Program-made: the position numbers and the translations under genes | Notes under the pieces: model-generated | The model's database searches: none | What the model was told of the DNA's origin: nothing | The model's input: only the letters and a program-made list of their open reading frames with translations | Shown here: positions 27,409-35,628 of the stretch, piece by piece | Layout of the letters: each line of letters starts with the position of its first letter | Position numbering within the stretch: the stretch's first letter is position 1 | Assembly (NCBI GenBank): GCA_027460585.1 | Contig: JAPZAP010000104.1 | Location: 1-49,051 of the forward strand | Direction: 5' to 3' | DNA from: Candidatus Methanoperedens sp. | GTDB taxonomy: Archaea > Halobacteriota > Methanosarcinia > Methanosarcinales > Methanoperedenaceae | Length of the DNA stretch: 49,051 bases

Positions 27409-27936
27409 ATGAAAATAAGCATTGAAATCGAAGGGAAAAACGCATGCAGTGTAAACTATAAAGGGCCTGATAGTGTTGACCTTGCAATAGCTTATCTAAA
27501 TTCTATCGAAGCCGATGAAGTACAGGTGCGCATTGCCAGGGACGATGGAACGAAAGCAGATGCAGAATTCGAGGGTGAATTCCCCCTGATATCAGCCACA
27601 AAATTCATTACCTCGGTTGCAGGAAAAAATTCACAAGTGTTACCACAATCAACGATCACAAGCAGCATCATTGGATCAGGAACACTGTCAATAAAAGAGA
27701 GATTGGAGATGTTCCTGAGATTTGAATATCCCAGGGCCTGGTTCTCTTCACTTGATGTGAAAAGCCAATATGAGAATGTGTATGGCAAAATAGGGTTGAG
27801 CACGGTATCAACATACCTCGCAAGGATGTGCCATGAAAATATACTGATCAGAAGAGGTAATCGTAACCAGAGAGAATACCACTTCAAAGAAGAGAATATT
27901 ATGTCCCCTAATATGGAAATCGGCCTTATAAAATAA
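27409..27936 (+). CDS. Putative winged-helix protein of unknown function
   Basis: 175 residues. The first ~60 residues form a small alpha/beta region (MKISIEIEGKNACSVNYKG..). Residues about 90-160 look like a winged helix ('SIKERLEMFLRFEYPRAWFSSLDVKSQYENVYG..LSTVSTYLARMCHENILIRRGNRNQREY'), ending in the basic wing. A DNA- or RNA-binding regulator is likely. The gene has an unusual structured leader, so it may control its own translation. No close family is named. Confidence 0.65.
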   Translation: MKISIEIEGKNACSVNYKGPDSVDLAIAYLNSIEADEVQVRIARDDGTKADAEFEGEFPLISATKFITSVAGKNSQVLPQSTITSSIIGSGTLSIKERLEMFLRFEYPRAWFSSLDVKSQYENVYGKIGLSTVSTYLARMCHENILIRRGNRNQREYHFKEENIMSPNMEIGLIK

Positions 27937-28350
27937 TAAAATAATTAATGTTTATCAAAATATGGAGGGGTTGATGAGCCGACCCTTTGATTTTCCGAAG
28001 GGCTTGCAGCACCCTCGCAACACTAAAATTTGTGCTGGCTTTGCTGCAAATTGCGCTTCCTGCGCTTTCTTGAAGCACCCATTTTTGGGAGAGATCCCAG
28101 TTGAGTCACTTCCTTTTAGACCTTGTTTGGTCACAGGACATTTACGCCCGGGAAACTTGGAAATTTAATTATATTTCCAATATGACTTTTCTGCCGATTC
28201 TCGCTAGCTCATCATAGCGTGCTCCATATCACATTTCTTCGTGATATGGTAATTGATTATTTTCGTTTATCAAGGTAAATAGTTTTTGATAACAAAACGG
28301 ATAAATATTATGGTACTAATCGAGATTCCAAAATCAGGAGATATTCTAGC
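27937..28350. other. Intergenic region with consecutive hairpins
   Basis: No supported gene lies in these 414 bases. CGCTA-N8-TAGCG (28202-28219) and a perfect CCATATCAC-N8-GTGATATGG (28224-28249) sit side by side, with GGAAAT...ATTTCC at about 28155-28175 before them. Composition at 27970-28150 is more GC-rich than the flanks. A small open frame at 27962-28168 has no family resemblance and was not called. Confidence 0.45.
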
Positions 28351-28605
28351 TCAATTTACAGAAATCCCAAGTTCTCCCAACAGATCTTTAGCAATTTCGA
28401 TCGATTCTTCCTTTGTTTTTGCTTTAATAAGCATCCTGCCGCTTGGATACAATGAAACTTCGACGCCGTTGTAATCAAGTAATACTATATGTTTTGTCGC
28501 CACTCTTGATTTAAAAAGACTGCCGGCTTTGATAAGATCGACCCTTATATTAGTGCTCACTTCAAATGCAGTTCTTCCTGAACATACCCTTACTGAAATT
28601 ACCAT
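28351..28605 (-). CDS. Small TBP-fold-like protein
   Basis: 84 residues from ATG 28605. The C-terminal half 'GVEVSLYPSGRMLIKAKTKEESIEIAKDLLGELG' closely follows the pattern of one TATA-binding-protein repeat (strand, 'SG(K/R)', strand, 'AK(T/S)xEE', helix). The length equals a single repeat, half of a normal TBP. ATG 28605 is chosen because the longer frame to 28707 runs through the promoter and signal peptide of the divergent gene, and because a TATA box lies about 30 bases upstream, giving a leaderless start. It may be a nucleic-acid- or ligand-binding protein. Confidence 0.6.
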   Translation of the reverse strand: MVISVRVCSGRTAFEVSTNIRVDLIKAGSLFKSRVATKHIVLLDYNGVEVSLYPSGRMLIKAKTKEESIEIAKDLLGELGISVN

Positions 28606-28631
28606 ATTGATTTTCCAGTGAAGTGCTATGG

Positions 28632-28642
28632 AAATATATAAG
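28632..28642. promoter_or_regulatory. Shared TATA element of a divergent gene pair
   Basis: AAATATATAAG is nearly self-complementary and stands about 30 bases from both the minus-strand start at 28605 and the plus-strand start region at 28673. One TATA sequence may serve both directions. Confidence 0.45.
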
Positions 28643-28672
28643 CATGCATACAAACTCATTAAAAAGAATATA

Positions 28673-29194
28673 ATGCACAGAAAAATAGTCACTTTAGTCA
28701 TGTTCATATTTCTACTTACTTCTTCCGCGTCTGCTGCAAGCGATATTCTTCTTAACGGGACAAGTTTATATCTTTCTAACGGAGGTTCTTATGGTCTCTA
28801 CCAGGGATACGTAATTACAGTAAAAAGCGTGAGCAACGACGGCTCGGCCTGGCTTGAACTGACATCCAACGATACCTTCGTAAAAAGCGAGATAGTGCAC
28901 ATCAAGGGTTTTTTCACATACAATAAAACCAACCGGACAATATTATCCATGAGACTTGACAATATATATTCAGGTTCCAATGATAAGGTCCTTGTTTCTT
29001 TTTTCCCTGCGTACCAGTATATAGATCCCGATATGCCGGCACTAAAAATAATAGACATAACCCCGGAAGAAACACAGGGTCAGGAAAATAACAGCACGCT
29101 CCCAAAACAAAAAGATGTGCCTGAAACTGTAATCGCAGTAATTGGAATCTTTTTTATCCTGTTCATATTTTATATCATTCGCAAATTATGGTGA
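28673..29194 (+). CDS. Secreted membrane-anchored protein, S-layer-domain-like
   Basis: 173 residues from ATG 28673 (MHRKIVTLVMFIFLLTSSASA signal peptide); an in-frame ATG at 28628 falls on the promoter and is rejected. The ectodomain is beta-rich with 'GYVITVKSVSNDGSAWLELTSNDTFVKSEIV' and 'FFPAYQYIDPDMP', reminiscent of methanogen S-layer repeat domains. A C-terminal membrane helix (about 148-168) ends in RKLW. It directly precedes pelA (4 bases between stop and start), an unexpected pairing. Confidence 0.7.
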   Translation: MHRKIVTLVMFIFLLTSSASAASDILLNGTSLYLSNGGSYGLYQGYVITVKSVSNDGSAWLELTSNDTFVKSEIVHIKGFFTYNKTNRTILSMRLDNIYSGSNDKVLVSFFPAYQYIDPDMPALKIIDITPEETQGQENNSTLPKQKDVPETVIAVIGIFFILFIFYIIRKLW

Positions 29195-29198
29195 CGAA

Positions 29199-30245
29199 AT
29201 GAAAGTGTTAAAAAAAGAACTGCGTTTCAATGAAGGTGAGATATCACTCATGATGGAATCGCTGGATGACCTCTGGCACCTGAAATACATCCTTGAACCG
29301 CAAGACTTGGTTTATTCAGTAACAAAACGCAGGACAGAAGGAGCTACTGATAAATTAAGACCCGAAAAAGCAGATAAGAAAACAATGCGCCTTGGTATAT
29401 TGGTCGAGAAGGTGGAATTTCATAAGTTTTCAAACCGACTTCGTGTACATGGCACCATCGCTGATGGGATCGACACCGGCGCATACCATACCCTGAATAT
29501 CGAGGAGGGCACTGATATTTCTATAATTAAGAAATGGAAGAATGACCAGTTAGAAAGAGTAAAAGAAGCCCAGATCGCATCAAAGCGCCCGAAGGTGATA
29601 ATCGCAACGATAGAAGAGGGAGAAGCTTCAATAGGAATGGTGCGGCAGTTCGGGGTAGAGGAATCATCATCACTGAGGCAGTCACTTGGAAAAGGGGAAG
29701 GAAATAACAGGAATGAATTCTTTGGGGAACTTGCATCACAATTAAAATGGGCAGCTGAAAAAGTGGATGCTGTCATAATCGCAGGTCCGGGATTTACAAA
29801 AGAAGATTTTCTTGAATTCATACGAACAAGAGAGCCGGAACTCACAAAAAAGGCTGTTCTTGAAGATACGACATCAATAGGCGTATCAGGATTCCAGGAA
29901 GTTTTGAGGCGCGGGGCAGTAGATCGGATAATGGAAGAATCAAGGATCGGAAGAGAAGCAAAACTTATCGAGGAATTGATGAAAGAGATATCTATGAACG
30001 GGAAAGTATCCTATGGCATGGCAGATGTCAGGAATGCCCAGTCTCTTGGCGCGATTCACACTCTTTTGATAGCTGACGAACTGCTCCGCACCGAGCGTGA
30101 AGACAACTCCATCGATGCTTTTTTAAAAGACGTGGAGCATTCACAGGGAAAAATAGTAGTATTTAGCACAGAGTTTGAGCCTGGAAAGAAACTTGAATCA
30201 CTTGGAGGCATAGCCGCCCTTTTGCGTTTCAGGGTGAATCCATGA
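29199..30245 (+). CDS. pelA: Pelota (aPelota, Dom34) ribosome rescue factor
   Basis: 348 residues with the three Pelota domains: an Sm-like N-terminal domain to about 130 (MKVLKKELRFNEGEISLMMESLDDLWHLKYI), the central eRF1_2-like domain ('IIATIEEGEASIGMVRQFGVEE' and 'VIIAGPGFTKEDF'), and the C-terminal eRF1_3-like domain ('GAIHTLLIADELLR'). It lacks the GGQ motif, as expected for Pelota. ATG 29199 is the conserved start. It works with ABCE1, encoded about 5 kb upstream, in splitting stalled ribosomes. Confidence 0.95.
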   Translation: MKVLKKELRFNEGEISLMMESLDDLWHLKYILEPQDLVYSVTKRRTEGATDKLRPEKADKKTMRLGILVEKVEFHKFSNRLRVHGTIADGIDTGAYHTLNIEEGTDISIIKKWKNDQLERVKEAQIASKRPKVIIATIEEGEASIGMVRQFGVEESSSLRQSLGKGEGNNRNEFFGELASQLKWAAEKVDAVIIAGPGFTKEDFLEFIRTREPELTKKAVLEDTTSIGVSGFQEVLRRGAVDRIMEESRIGREAKLIEELMKEISMNGKVSYGMADVRNAQSLGAIHTLLIADELLRTEREDNSIDAFLKDVEHSQGKIVVFSTEFEPGKKLESLGGIAALLRFRVNP

Positions 30246-30599
30246 GCTTTGATGATATCCACATTGCTCAATGCCTGAATTACTTCCAACATCAAATAAA
30301 ACAAAACAACCGCAAATTATTCGGACAAATATCTGCGTTTATCATGCCGAAACCCTGCGGGTTCTCGACTCCGCGCACACGTATGCCTGCGGGCATACTG
30401 CGCAGCGATATCCACGTATGGCAACAGCCATACTTGTGTGCGACGTCAACTGGCGCAACGGTTGACGTGGGACACGCCCTCCAGAGGCGTGACTCTGGGC
30501 GCTATCATCTGCGGCTAATATTCGTTTCATTGAGCGATAGAACCCAGAAAATTCAATATAAACTATTCCCTATAACTAATGAAAATGGTGTGACTAAAT

Positions 30600-30628
30600 C
30601 ACCGCAAAGTACGCAAAGAGCGCAAAAC
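30600..30628. repeat. CACCGCAAAG-family repeat, single arm
   Basis: CACCGCAAAGTACGCAAAGAGCGCAAA matches one arm of the palindromes at 15439 and 16271. No opposing arm is seen nearby. Confidence 0.55.
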
Positions 30629-30677
30629 TCAACGATACCTGCTACGACGTATGAAAAGGCAGCAGTATCACGATTCA

Positions 30678-30742
30678 GAACACGGATGACGCGGATCGCG
30701 CGGATTTTCACGGATCCGTTTGCATCCGCACAATCCGTGTTC
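30678..30742. repeat. Inverted repeat with perfect 10-bp ends
   Basis: GAACACGGAT at 30678-30687 is mirrored by ATCCGTGTTC at 30733-30742, with further GCGGAT/ATCCGC pairing inside. It ends 24 bases before the next gene and belongs with the ACACGGAT-type element at 44358. Confidence 0.6.
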
Positions 30743-30765
30743 CTTCCCGCGATCAGGACGGCAGT

Positions 30766-31638
30766 ATGAAAAAGATCGGCATCTCCATGACAGATTCAAC
30801 TGATTGGACATGTGTTGCCTTATGTAATTCCATCCGGCAATCCGGGATGGAACCAATAATATTCAGCCTGGGGGATGCGACATCGAACATCGCATCGGGC
30901 AGGTTATATTCAGGGAATATCGATCTTACAATCCTTGATGCCATTGTAGTGAGAGACCTTGGGCCAGCAACAAAGAATGATGTCTCTTTCAGGTTTGATA
31001 TCCTGTGCCAGCTTGAAGAGCTTGGAATAGCGGTCATCAATTCACCGGATTCAATAGCAAAAGCTGCCAATAAGTATGTTTCAAGTTACATCTTCCGTAA
31101 AAATGGCATTACTACGCCCAGGACTGTCGTGACGAATTGCCTTGATGAAGCGCTTTTTGCATTGGCATCATTTGGCACAAGCGTGACGAAACCGGTTTTT
31201 GGGTATAAAGGGATTGGCGTTGAATGTTTAATGAATAATAAGTCAGGGATATTAAGACTCAAGAAATTAATGGAAAAGAACGGCCTGGTATATATACAAG
31301 AATTCATTGTTAATCCCGGAAGAGACATAAGAGTATTTATTGTGAATAATAAAGTCGTGGGATCGATATACAGGATAGCTCCAGAAGGGTGCTGGATCAA
31401 TAACCTGAGCCAGGGCGGAACTGCAAAATCCTGCAAATTAACCGATGAACAGGAGAATTTGAGCCTTAAAGCTTCGAAAGTTATCGGAACAACATATGCG
31501 GGCGTAGATATCATTGAAGGGGACAGGCCTTATGTTATTGAGATCAATGGAACGCCTTCGGGTAAAGGTATATTTGAGGCGACAGGAGTGGATGTTACGG
31601 TTGGAATCGCTGAATATTTGTTGGATCTGGTCACATAA
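30766..31638 (+). CDS. RimK-like ATP-grasp ligase, possibly tetrahydromethanopterin:glutamate ligase (MptN-type)
   Basis: 290 residues of the RimK/MptN/CofF ATP-grasp family. Visible parts are the preATP-grasp fold (to about 95), the ATP-grasp region 'VTKPVFGYKGIGV', 'YIQEFI..PGRDIRVFIVNNKVVGSIYRIAP', the 'NLSQGGTAK' loop and the metal-binding 'GVDIIE....YVIEINGTPSG'. Sarcinapterin-using archaea need such a ligase to add glutamate to tetrahydromethanopterin, so MptN is a fair guess. RimK-type protein modification or CofF cannot be excluded from sequence alone. It is monocistronic. Confidence 0.75.
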   Translation: MKKIGISMTDSTDWTCVALCNSIRQSGMEPIIFSLGDATSNIASGRLYSGNIDLTILDAIVVRDLGPATKNDVSFRFDILCQLEELGIAVINSPDSIAKAANKYVSSYIFRKNGITTPRTVVTNCLDEALFALASFGTSVTKPVFGYKGIGVECLMNNKSGILRLKKLMEKNGLVYIQEFIVNPGRDIRVFIVNNKVVGSIYRIAPEGCWINNLSQGGTAKSCKLTDEQENLSLKASKVIGTTYAGVDIIEGDRPYVIEINGTPSGKGIFEATGVDVTVGIAEYLLDLVT

Positions 31639-31769
31639 TCGTCCTGAGACAGATTTTCCAATCCATAATTATTCCCGGTTCACTATTCTTGAAATTCAAT
31701 GATATTTTTGAGAATAGTGAACTGGATAATGTTTTGATATCATTTCTTTTATCAGTTATATGGATTAAA

Positions 31770-31991
31770 TGTTGTTCAATTATACCGAAAATTATATACG
31801 TGGTCAATCCATGATAATAAATTACAATAACTAGATTTATTGTAATCCGGGATAGAAATGTCATGATTGGAAGTTCGGATATTAAAAATGTAGGATAACT
31901 TTGCCGAATTTTATTTTCATGAGTTACATGAAATCAATACGGAGATAGAATAAAACATAGATAGAAAAAACGGAGATAGAATAAAACGGAG
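31770..31991 (+). promoter_or_regulatory. Promoter and long leader of cytochrome cassette 1
   Basis: This region is repeated almost word for word at 35442-35628. A TATA box (AATTATATAC near 31790-31799) is followed by the palindrome at 31822-31845. Downstream conserved pieces are 'TAATCCGGGATAGAA', 'ACTTTGCCGAATTTTATTTT' and TTCATG-N5-CATGAA (about 31917-31933). The leader would be about 170 bases long. Conservation outside coding DNA suggests regulatory content or a recent duplication. Confidence 0.6.
31822..31845. promoter_or_regulatory. Candidate operator, cassette 1
   Basis: TTACAATAA-N6-TTATTGTAA is a perfect 9-bp inverted repeat with spacer CTAGAT. It lies about 27 bases after the TATA box, where transcription should start. 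The same palindrome is at 35496-35517. Confidence 0.55.
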
Positions 31992-34664
31992 ATGAAAATT
32001 TTGAAAAACAGAATTCTATTAGGAATAGGAATATTAATAATACTGCTAGCGCTGGCAGGAACAGGAAGCGCAAAAAGTGCTTACTCAGCAGCAGGAGCGG
32101 ATTGCGGCGTCTGTCATACGAGTATTGTTGATGGCAATTACACGTTAACAGCTGAAGGAAGCTATTTCAGGGACGTTCATAAATTCAACGGCAATACAGT
32201 ACCATCAAGCGCAAGCAGCTGTTTGACATGTCATCCTGACCTGACTTCATTCCTGCCGCTTACATCGGTTGGTTCATCATATAATCAAACTCACAGGTAT
32301 AATGCAGCCACACTGGCAGCTAAAATGTTACCAGTGCCCGGATGTGCGAACTGCCATGTGAATGCCATTGGTAACAATTTTAGTTTCATTACAGGCGCTC
32401 CAACATACCTGACATCTTCGGTATGCCAGGATTGCCACCCGGCGAAGTACAATAACTGGGCGAACACAACGCATGCTCATATGTTAACGCCAGCGGCTAA
32501 AGCCCAGACAATGGGACTTCCAACCCCGCCTGGTTATTCCTGGTCGGACATATCATATGTACTAGTAACCAAATTCCAATTGTCATATATCAACGCAACT
32601 GGATATTGGCTTGCCCAGAATAATACTTATAATACCGAAACACAGGCATGGGCAAATGGTGAAACTGCTGGTGGCAAATACACTTGTGCATCATGTCATA
32701 CAACTGGCTATAGTGCAACTGGTGTTAATAGCTTACCAGGCATTACCGGAACCTTTACAGAAACAGGAATTGCATGTGAGAGATGTCATGGACCGGCAGG
32801 CAACGGGCATCAGGTAACTGTTAATTATTCTGGAACTTTATGTACAGAATGCCATAGCGGTTCCCATCATGGAACTGGCTGGGAAAACAGTGCTCATGCG
32901 CCACCTGCACTTCAAAACCGTACATCCTGTACGAAATGTCATTCGCCGTTTGATAATTATCTAAATAATACTCCGACATTAGCAAAAGCTACAGATGTGT
33001 CGTGCGGTGTGTGCCACAATACACATGATATAACTGATATGAAATACGCAGATACATTCTCAAAAGGTATTTTCAATCAAACAGCCTGGTCTAAGCCTGC
33101 AAATGCAAAGTTAAGTTTCTTCAATGCAACTGCTTCAATTGCAGCGAAAACCGATGTCTTCGATGATCTGGCAATCCAGGTCCTGATAATACCTGGTAGC
33201 AGCTCACTTTTAGGCCCAATGAATCTTACAGGCAAGCCTGTTTCAGAAGTGCTGTGCTCCAAGTGCCATTTCAATCATGGATTAGACCATATGAAAGGGG
33301 TTCCACTGAGCCATGGCAAACCGGGTGAATGGGCAACTTGCACAGACTGTCATATGAGTGGAGCTAATGCAACTGTAGGTAGAGATATGATGGCGAACCA
33401 TGCGATGAATCCAAAGACATCATCGTCCTGTCTCCCTTGCCATAAGACTAATCCAGCAATAATCAGAGAGTGGACTGCAACCGCACACAACGACAAACAG
33501 GTAGCTGTAGGTACAGGCGGCCTCGGGCCTAACCATTTCTATGGTACTCTCAACACAACCACAGGCATCGCAAATGCACAACCAAATATGTGTCTCAAAT
33601 GCAAGGATCCGATGCACTTTAACCCTGCTATAGCGGAAAATGTAACTACCAAAATAAACCTGACTGATAGCTTCAGGGGTATTACATGTGCTGTTTGCCA
33701 TAACATCCACGACATGGCTGACTGGCTCAACAATACCAAAGCGGTTTACGGAGTGTCAAAGCCCTATGCTTGGTATAATGTTACTACAAAGAACTACACC
33801 ATGATGGCCAACACAACAGAGTTATGCGGCCACTGCCATGTGAATACCAGATATGGCAATACAGGCCCAGGCTGGGTAGCTGGTGCAGCCAACCCAATAG
33901 GGGCGCATGGTCTCCCCGCAGCGGACATGTTTGAAGGCTCATGGAAGCAGACAGGCTTTTTGAAATTTGAGTGCACCAGTTGTCATTTTGCAAAACAGAC
34001 AAGAAATTTCACGACTGGGGCAAGTTTGACAGCCGACGAGAGGATTGGAGGTCACTCATTCAAAGTGAACACGACTATATTGATGAACGGCACAGCATGT
34101 TCAAGCTGCCATGTAACAGGAAGCACACTTGGTAATCTGAGCTACACGATTAATAAAGTGAAGACAGATACTCAGGCTAAGTGGAATACCACCAACGCAA
34201 CAGTAATGGCTGCATTGGCAACCGTTAAGGCATATACCGGTGAGAAGAGTATGAGCCGTGATCAGATTGCTCAAGCATATTGGAACATCAAATTGTTTAC
34301 TTCAGGAGGAGCAACGAGCTGGGGTGTACATAATCCGACCAAAGCAAATGATCTCCTGGATCAAGCATCAGCACTGGCGACCTCTGCCGTTCAAAATCTT
34401 GGTGTGGCCAGCAGTTCAAGTGTGCAATTATATGCAGGCTGGAACCTTGTGTCGCTAAATGCAACACCGGCAAGTACATCACCAATATCTGTGATGTCTT
34501 CGGTATCGAGCAACTTGACTATTGTCTGGGGTCTGAATGCTGCGACCCAAACATGGGTAATGTATAACCCGGCAAGACCTGTCGATATGAATACATTGAC
34601 AAGTATGGCCAAGGGTGTAAGCTATGAGATAAAAGTAGCAAATAATTGTATGTGGACGGTTTAA
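31992..34664 (+). CDS. Secreted multiheme c-type cytochrome with 16 CxxCH and one CxxCK site (cassette 1)
   Basis: 890 residues. The signal peptide ends at 'GTGSAKSAYS' (about residue 28). Sixteen CxxCH motifs can be counted, from CGVCH near residue 39 to CSSCH near residue 705. A seventeenth site is CLKCK (C534-C537, Lys538), the motif type of the catalytic haem in NrfA nitrite reductase. The early part resembles cytochrome c554-like proteins ('VCQDCHPAKYNNWANTTHAHML', 'GIACERCHGPAGNGHQ'). The last ~80 residues form a haem-free domain ('GWNLVSLNATPASTSPISV..VWGLNAATQTW'). The start is drawn at ATG 31992, but GGAGATGA placed 5 bases before TTG 32001 may mark the true start. A likely extracellular electron carrier or reductase. 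Confidence 0.93.
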   Translation: MKILKNRILLGIGILIILLALAGTGSAKSAYSAAGADCGVCHTSIVDGNYTLTAEGSYFRDVHKFNGNTVPSSASSCLTCHPDLTSFLPLTSVGSSYNQTHRYNAATLAAKMLPVPGCANCHVNAIGNNFSFITGAPTYLTSSVCQDCHPAKYNNWANTTHAHMLTPAAKAQTMGLPTPPGYSWSDISYVLVTKFQLSYINATGYWLAQNNTYNTETQAWANGETAGGKYTCASCHTTGYSATGVNSLPGITGTFTETGIACERCHGPAGNGHQVTVNYSGTLCTECHSGSHHGTGWENSAHAPPALQNRTSCTKCHSPFDNYLNNTPTLAKATDVSCGVCHNTHDITDMKYADTFSKGIFNQTAWSKPANAKLSFFNATASIAAKTDVFDDLAIQVLIIPGSSSLLGPMNLTGKPVSEVLCSKCHFNHGLDHMKGVPLSHGKPGEWATCTDCHMSGANATVGRDMMANHAMNPKTSSSCLPCHKTNPAIIREWTATAHNDKQVAVGTGGLGPNHFYGTLNTTTGIANAQPNMCLKCKDPMHFNPAIAENVTTKINLTDSFRGITCAVCHNIHDMADWLNNTKAVYGVSKPYAWYNVTTKNYTMMANTTELCGHCHVNTRYGNTGPGWVAGAANPIGAHGLPAADMFEGSWKQTGFLKFECTSCHFAKQTRNFTTGASLTADERIGGHSFKVNTTILMNGTACSSCHVTGSTLGNLSYTINKVKTDTQAKWNTTNATVMAALATVKAYTGEKSMSRDQIAQAYWNIKLFTSGGATSWGVHNPTKANDLLDQASALATSAVQNLGVASSSSVQLYAGWNLVSLNATPASTSPISVMSSVSSNLTIVWGLNAATQTWVMYNPARPVDMNTLTSMAKGVSYEIKVANNCMWTV

Positions 34665-34683
34665 TGACCGTCCATTTTTTTTT
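34654..34683 (+). terminator. Stop-codon hairpin with T-run after cytochrome 1
   Basis: GGACGGT (34654-34660) pairs with ACCGTCC (34667-34673). The TAA stop is in the six-base loop and nine T follow. The next gene starts only 12 bases later, so this can act as a partial terminator that sets the ratio of the two products. An identical hairpin is at 38306. Confidence 0.7.
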
Positions 34684-34694
34684 GGAGTGATCTC

Positions 34695-35324
34695 ATGAAA
34701 AAAAATATATTATTCGTTTTACTTTTGCTTTTTATCCCACTTGCCCAGGCAGTACCGCCTGTGACATCATACTGGGGTACTGTGACATTAGATGGTTTAA
34801 CAATACCAAATGCTGCAGTAACCGTCGTTGATTCCTCAGGTAATACAGTTGCAAGTGCAACTACTGACTCAAGCTCTCGATATTCGGTCGTTGTGCCATG
34901 GGCTGATTCATACACTTCGAGTGTTTCATTGACATTCAAAGTTAATGGGTATACAGCAACCTCAACGACAATAGGCGCTCAGGGCGACGATATAAATCTT
35001 AACCTTGCAGCAAGCAGCAGCAGTGGCGGAAGCAGCGGTGGAGGCGGCGGTGGAAGCAGCAGCGGTGGAACCTACCCCTCTGGCTCTACCAGCTCGGGAG
35101 GAGCAGCACAAGCAACTTCGAGTGCAGTAAAGACATCTACAGCTACACCAGTGCCTGCGACTACTGAAGTACCGGTCACTACAACGGCCAAACCTGTAGT
35201 TACAGAAACAACAAAACCGAGTTCAGCGTCTTCAGCAAAATCGCCAGGGTTTGAAGCAATAATCGCTGTATTTGCAATAGCAATGATTGCTTCACTGTTA
35301 AAGAACAATAGATTTAGAAGATGA
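34695..35324 (+). CDS. CnaB/carboxypeptidase-regulatory-like surface protein with PGF-CTERM anchor (cassette 1)
   Basis: 209 residues. The signal peptide (MKKNILFVLLLLFIPLAQA) is followed by one ~80-residue beta-sandwich domain of the carboxypeptidase-regulatory/CnaB kind ('GTVTLDGLTIPNAAVTVVDSSGNTVASATTDSSSRYSVVVPWADS'). A Gly/Ser stretch and a Thr/Pro stalk, probably glycosylated, precede the tail 'SPGFEAIIAVFAIAMIASLL' plus KNNRFRR, a clear PGF-CTERM archaeosortase signal. The ribosome-binding site GGAGTGAT sits 4 bases before ATG. Placed right after the cytochrome, it may anchor or organise it at the cell surface. Confidence 0.85.
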   Translation: MKKNILFVLLLLFIPLAQAVPPVTSYWGTVTLDGLTIPNAAVTVVDSSGNTVASATTDSSSRYSVVVPWADSYTSSVSLTFKVNGYTATSTTIGAQGDDINLNLAASSSSGGSSGGGGGGSSSGGTYPSGSTSSGGAAQATSSAVKTSTATPVPATTEVPVTTTAKPVVTETTKPSSASSAKSPGFEAIIAVFAIAMIASLLKNNRFRR

Positions 35325-35348
35325 TTTAGATCATCTTCTCTTTTTTTT
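35316..35348 (+). terminator. Hairpin terminator overlapping the stop codon
   Basis: AGAAGATGAT (35316-35325, with the TGA stop) pairs with ATCATCTTCT (35330-35339), then C and eight T. It ends cassette 1. Confidence 0.75.
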
Positions 35349-35441
35349 ATTCGACGTAAATTTACAATTGAAATCTACTTGCTTTCATTGATATTAGTGT
35401 TCTGATATAATCTATTATCTATCATATAAAGATTGAATGAA

Positions 35442-35628
35442 TGTTGTTCAATTAAAACCGAAAATTATATATGTAGTCAATCCTTCATAAACACTACAAT
35501 AACTAGATTTATTGTAATCCGGGATAGAATAATCGTGAAGAAATTCGGATAATGAAAAACGGGAGAACTTTGCCGAATTTTATTTTCATGAATTACATGA
35601 AATCGATAGGAGATAGTATACTAAGGAG
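35442..35628 (+). promoter_or_regulatory. Promoter and leader of cytochrome cassette 2
   Basis: Duplicate of the region at 31770-31991: TATA box AATTATATATG near 35464-35474, the palindrome at 35496, the 'ACTTTGCCGAATTTTATTTT' block and TTCATG-N5-CATGAA. It is slightly shorter, because a repeated 'ggagatagaata' stretch before the gene is not expanded here. The presence of its own promoter indicates that cassette 2 can be expressed independently. Confidence 0.6.
35496..35517. promoter_or_regulatory. Candidate operator, cassette 2
   Basis: TACAATAA-N6-TTATTGTA, an 8-bp perfect inverted repeat with the same CTAGAT spacer as in cassette 1. It sits at the predicted transcription start. Confidence 0.55.

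Larger units (their letters stand above)
30246..30765. other. Repeat-rich intergenic region
   Basis: No supported gene. The first half has several small GC-rich hairpins (for example GTATGCCTGCGGGCATAC near 30380 and CGTATGG...CCATACTTG near 30414). A half-copy of the CACCGCAAAG repeat is at 30600-30628 and a large inverted repeat at 30678-30742. A long open frame across this region reads through the repeats and resembles no protein. Confidence 0.5.

Noticed and set aside
27962-28168. A 68-codon frame (begins MEGLMSRPFDF)
   Set aside because: No family resemblance and no convincing promoter or ribosome-binding site; it is in a region of hairpins and changed composition.
28606-28707. N-terminal extension of the TBP-like protein to 28707
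   Set aside because: It would cross the TATA box and the signal-peptide codons of the divergent gene; ATG 28605 fits a leaderless start.
30242-30769. A 175-codon frame after pelA
   Set aside because: It runs through the hairpins and dispersed repeats, has no recognisable domain, and starts within the pelA stop region only by chance overlap.
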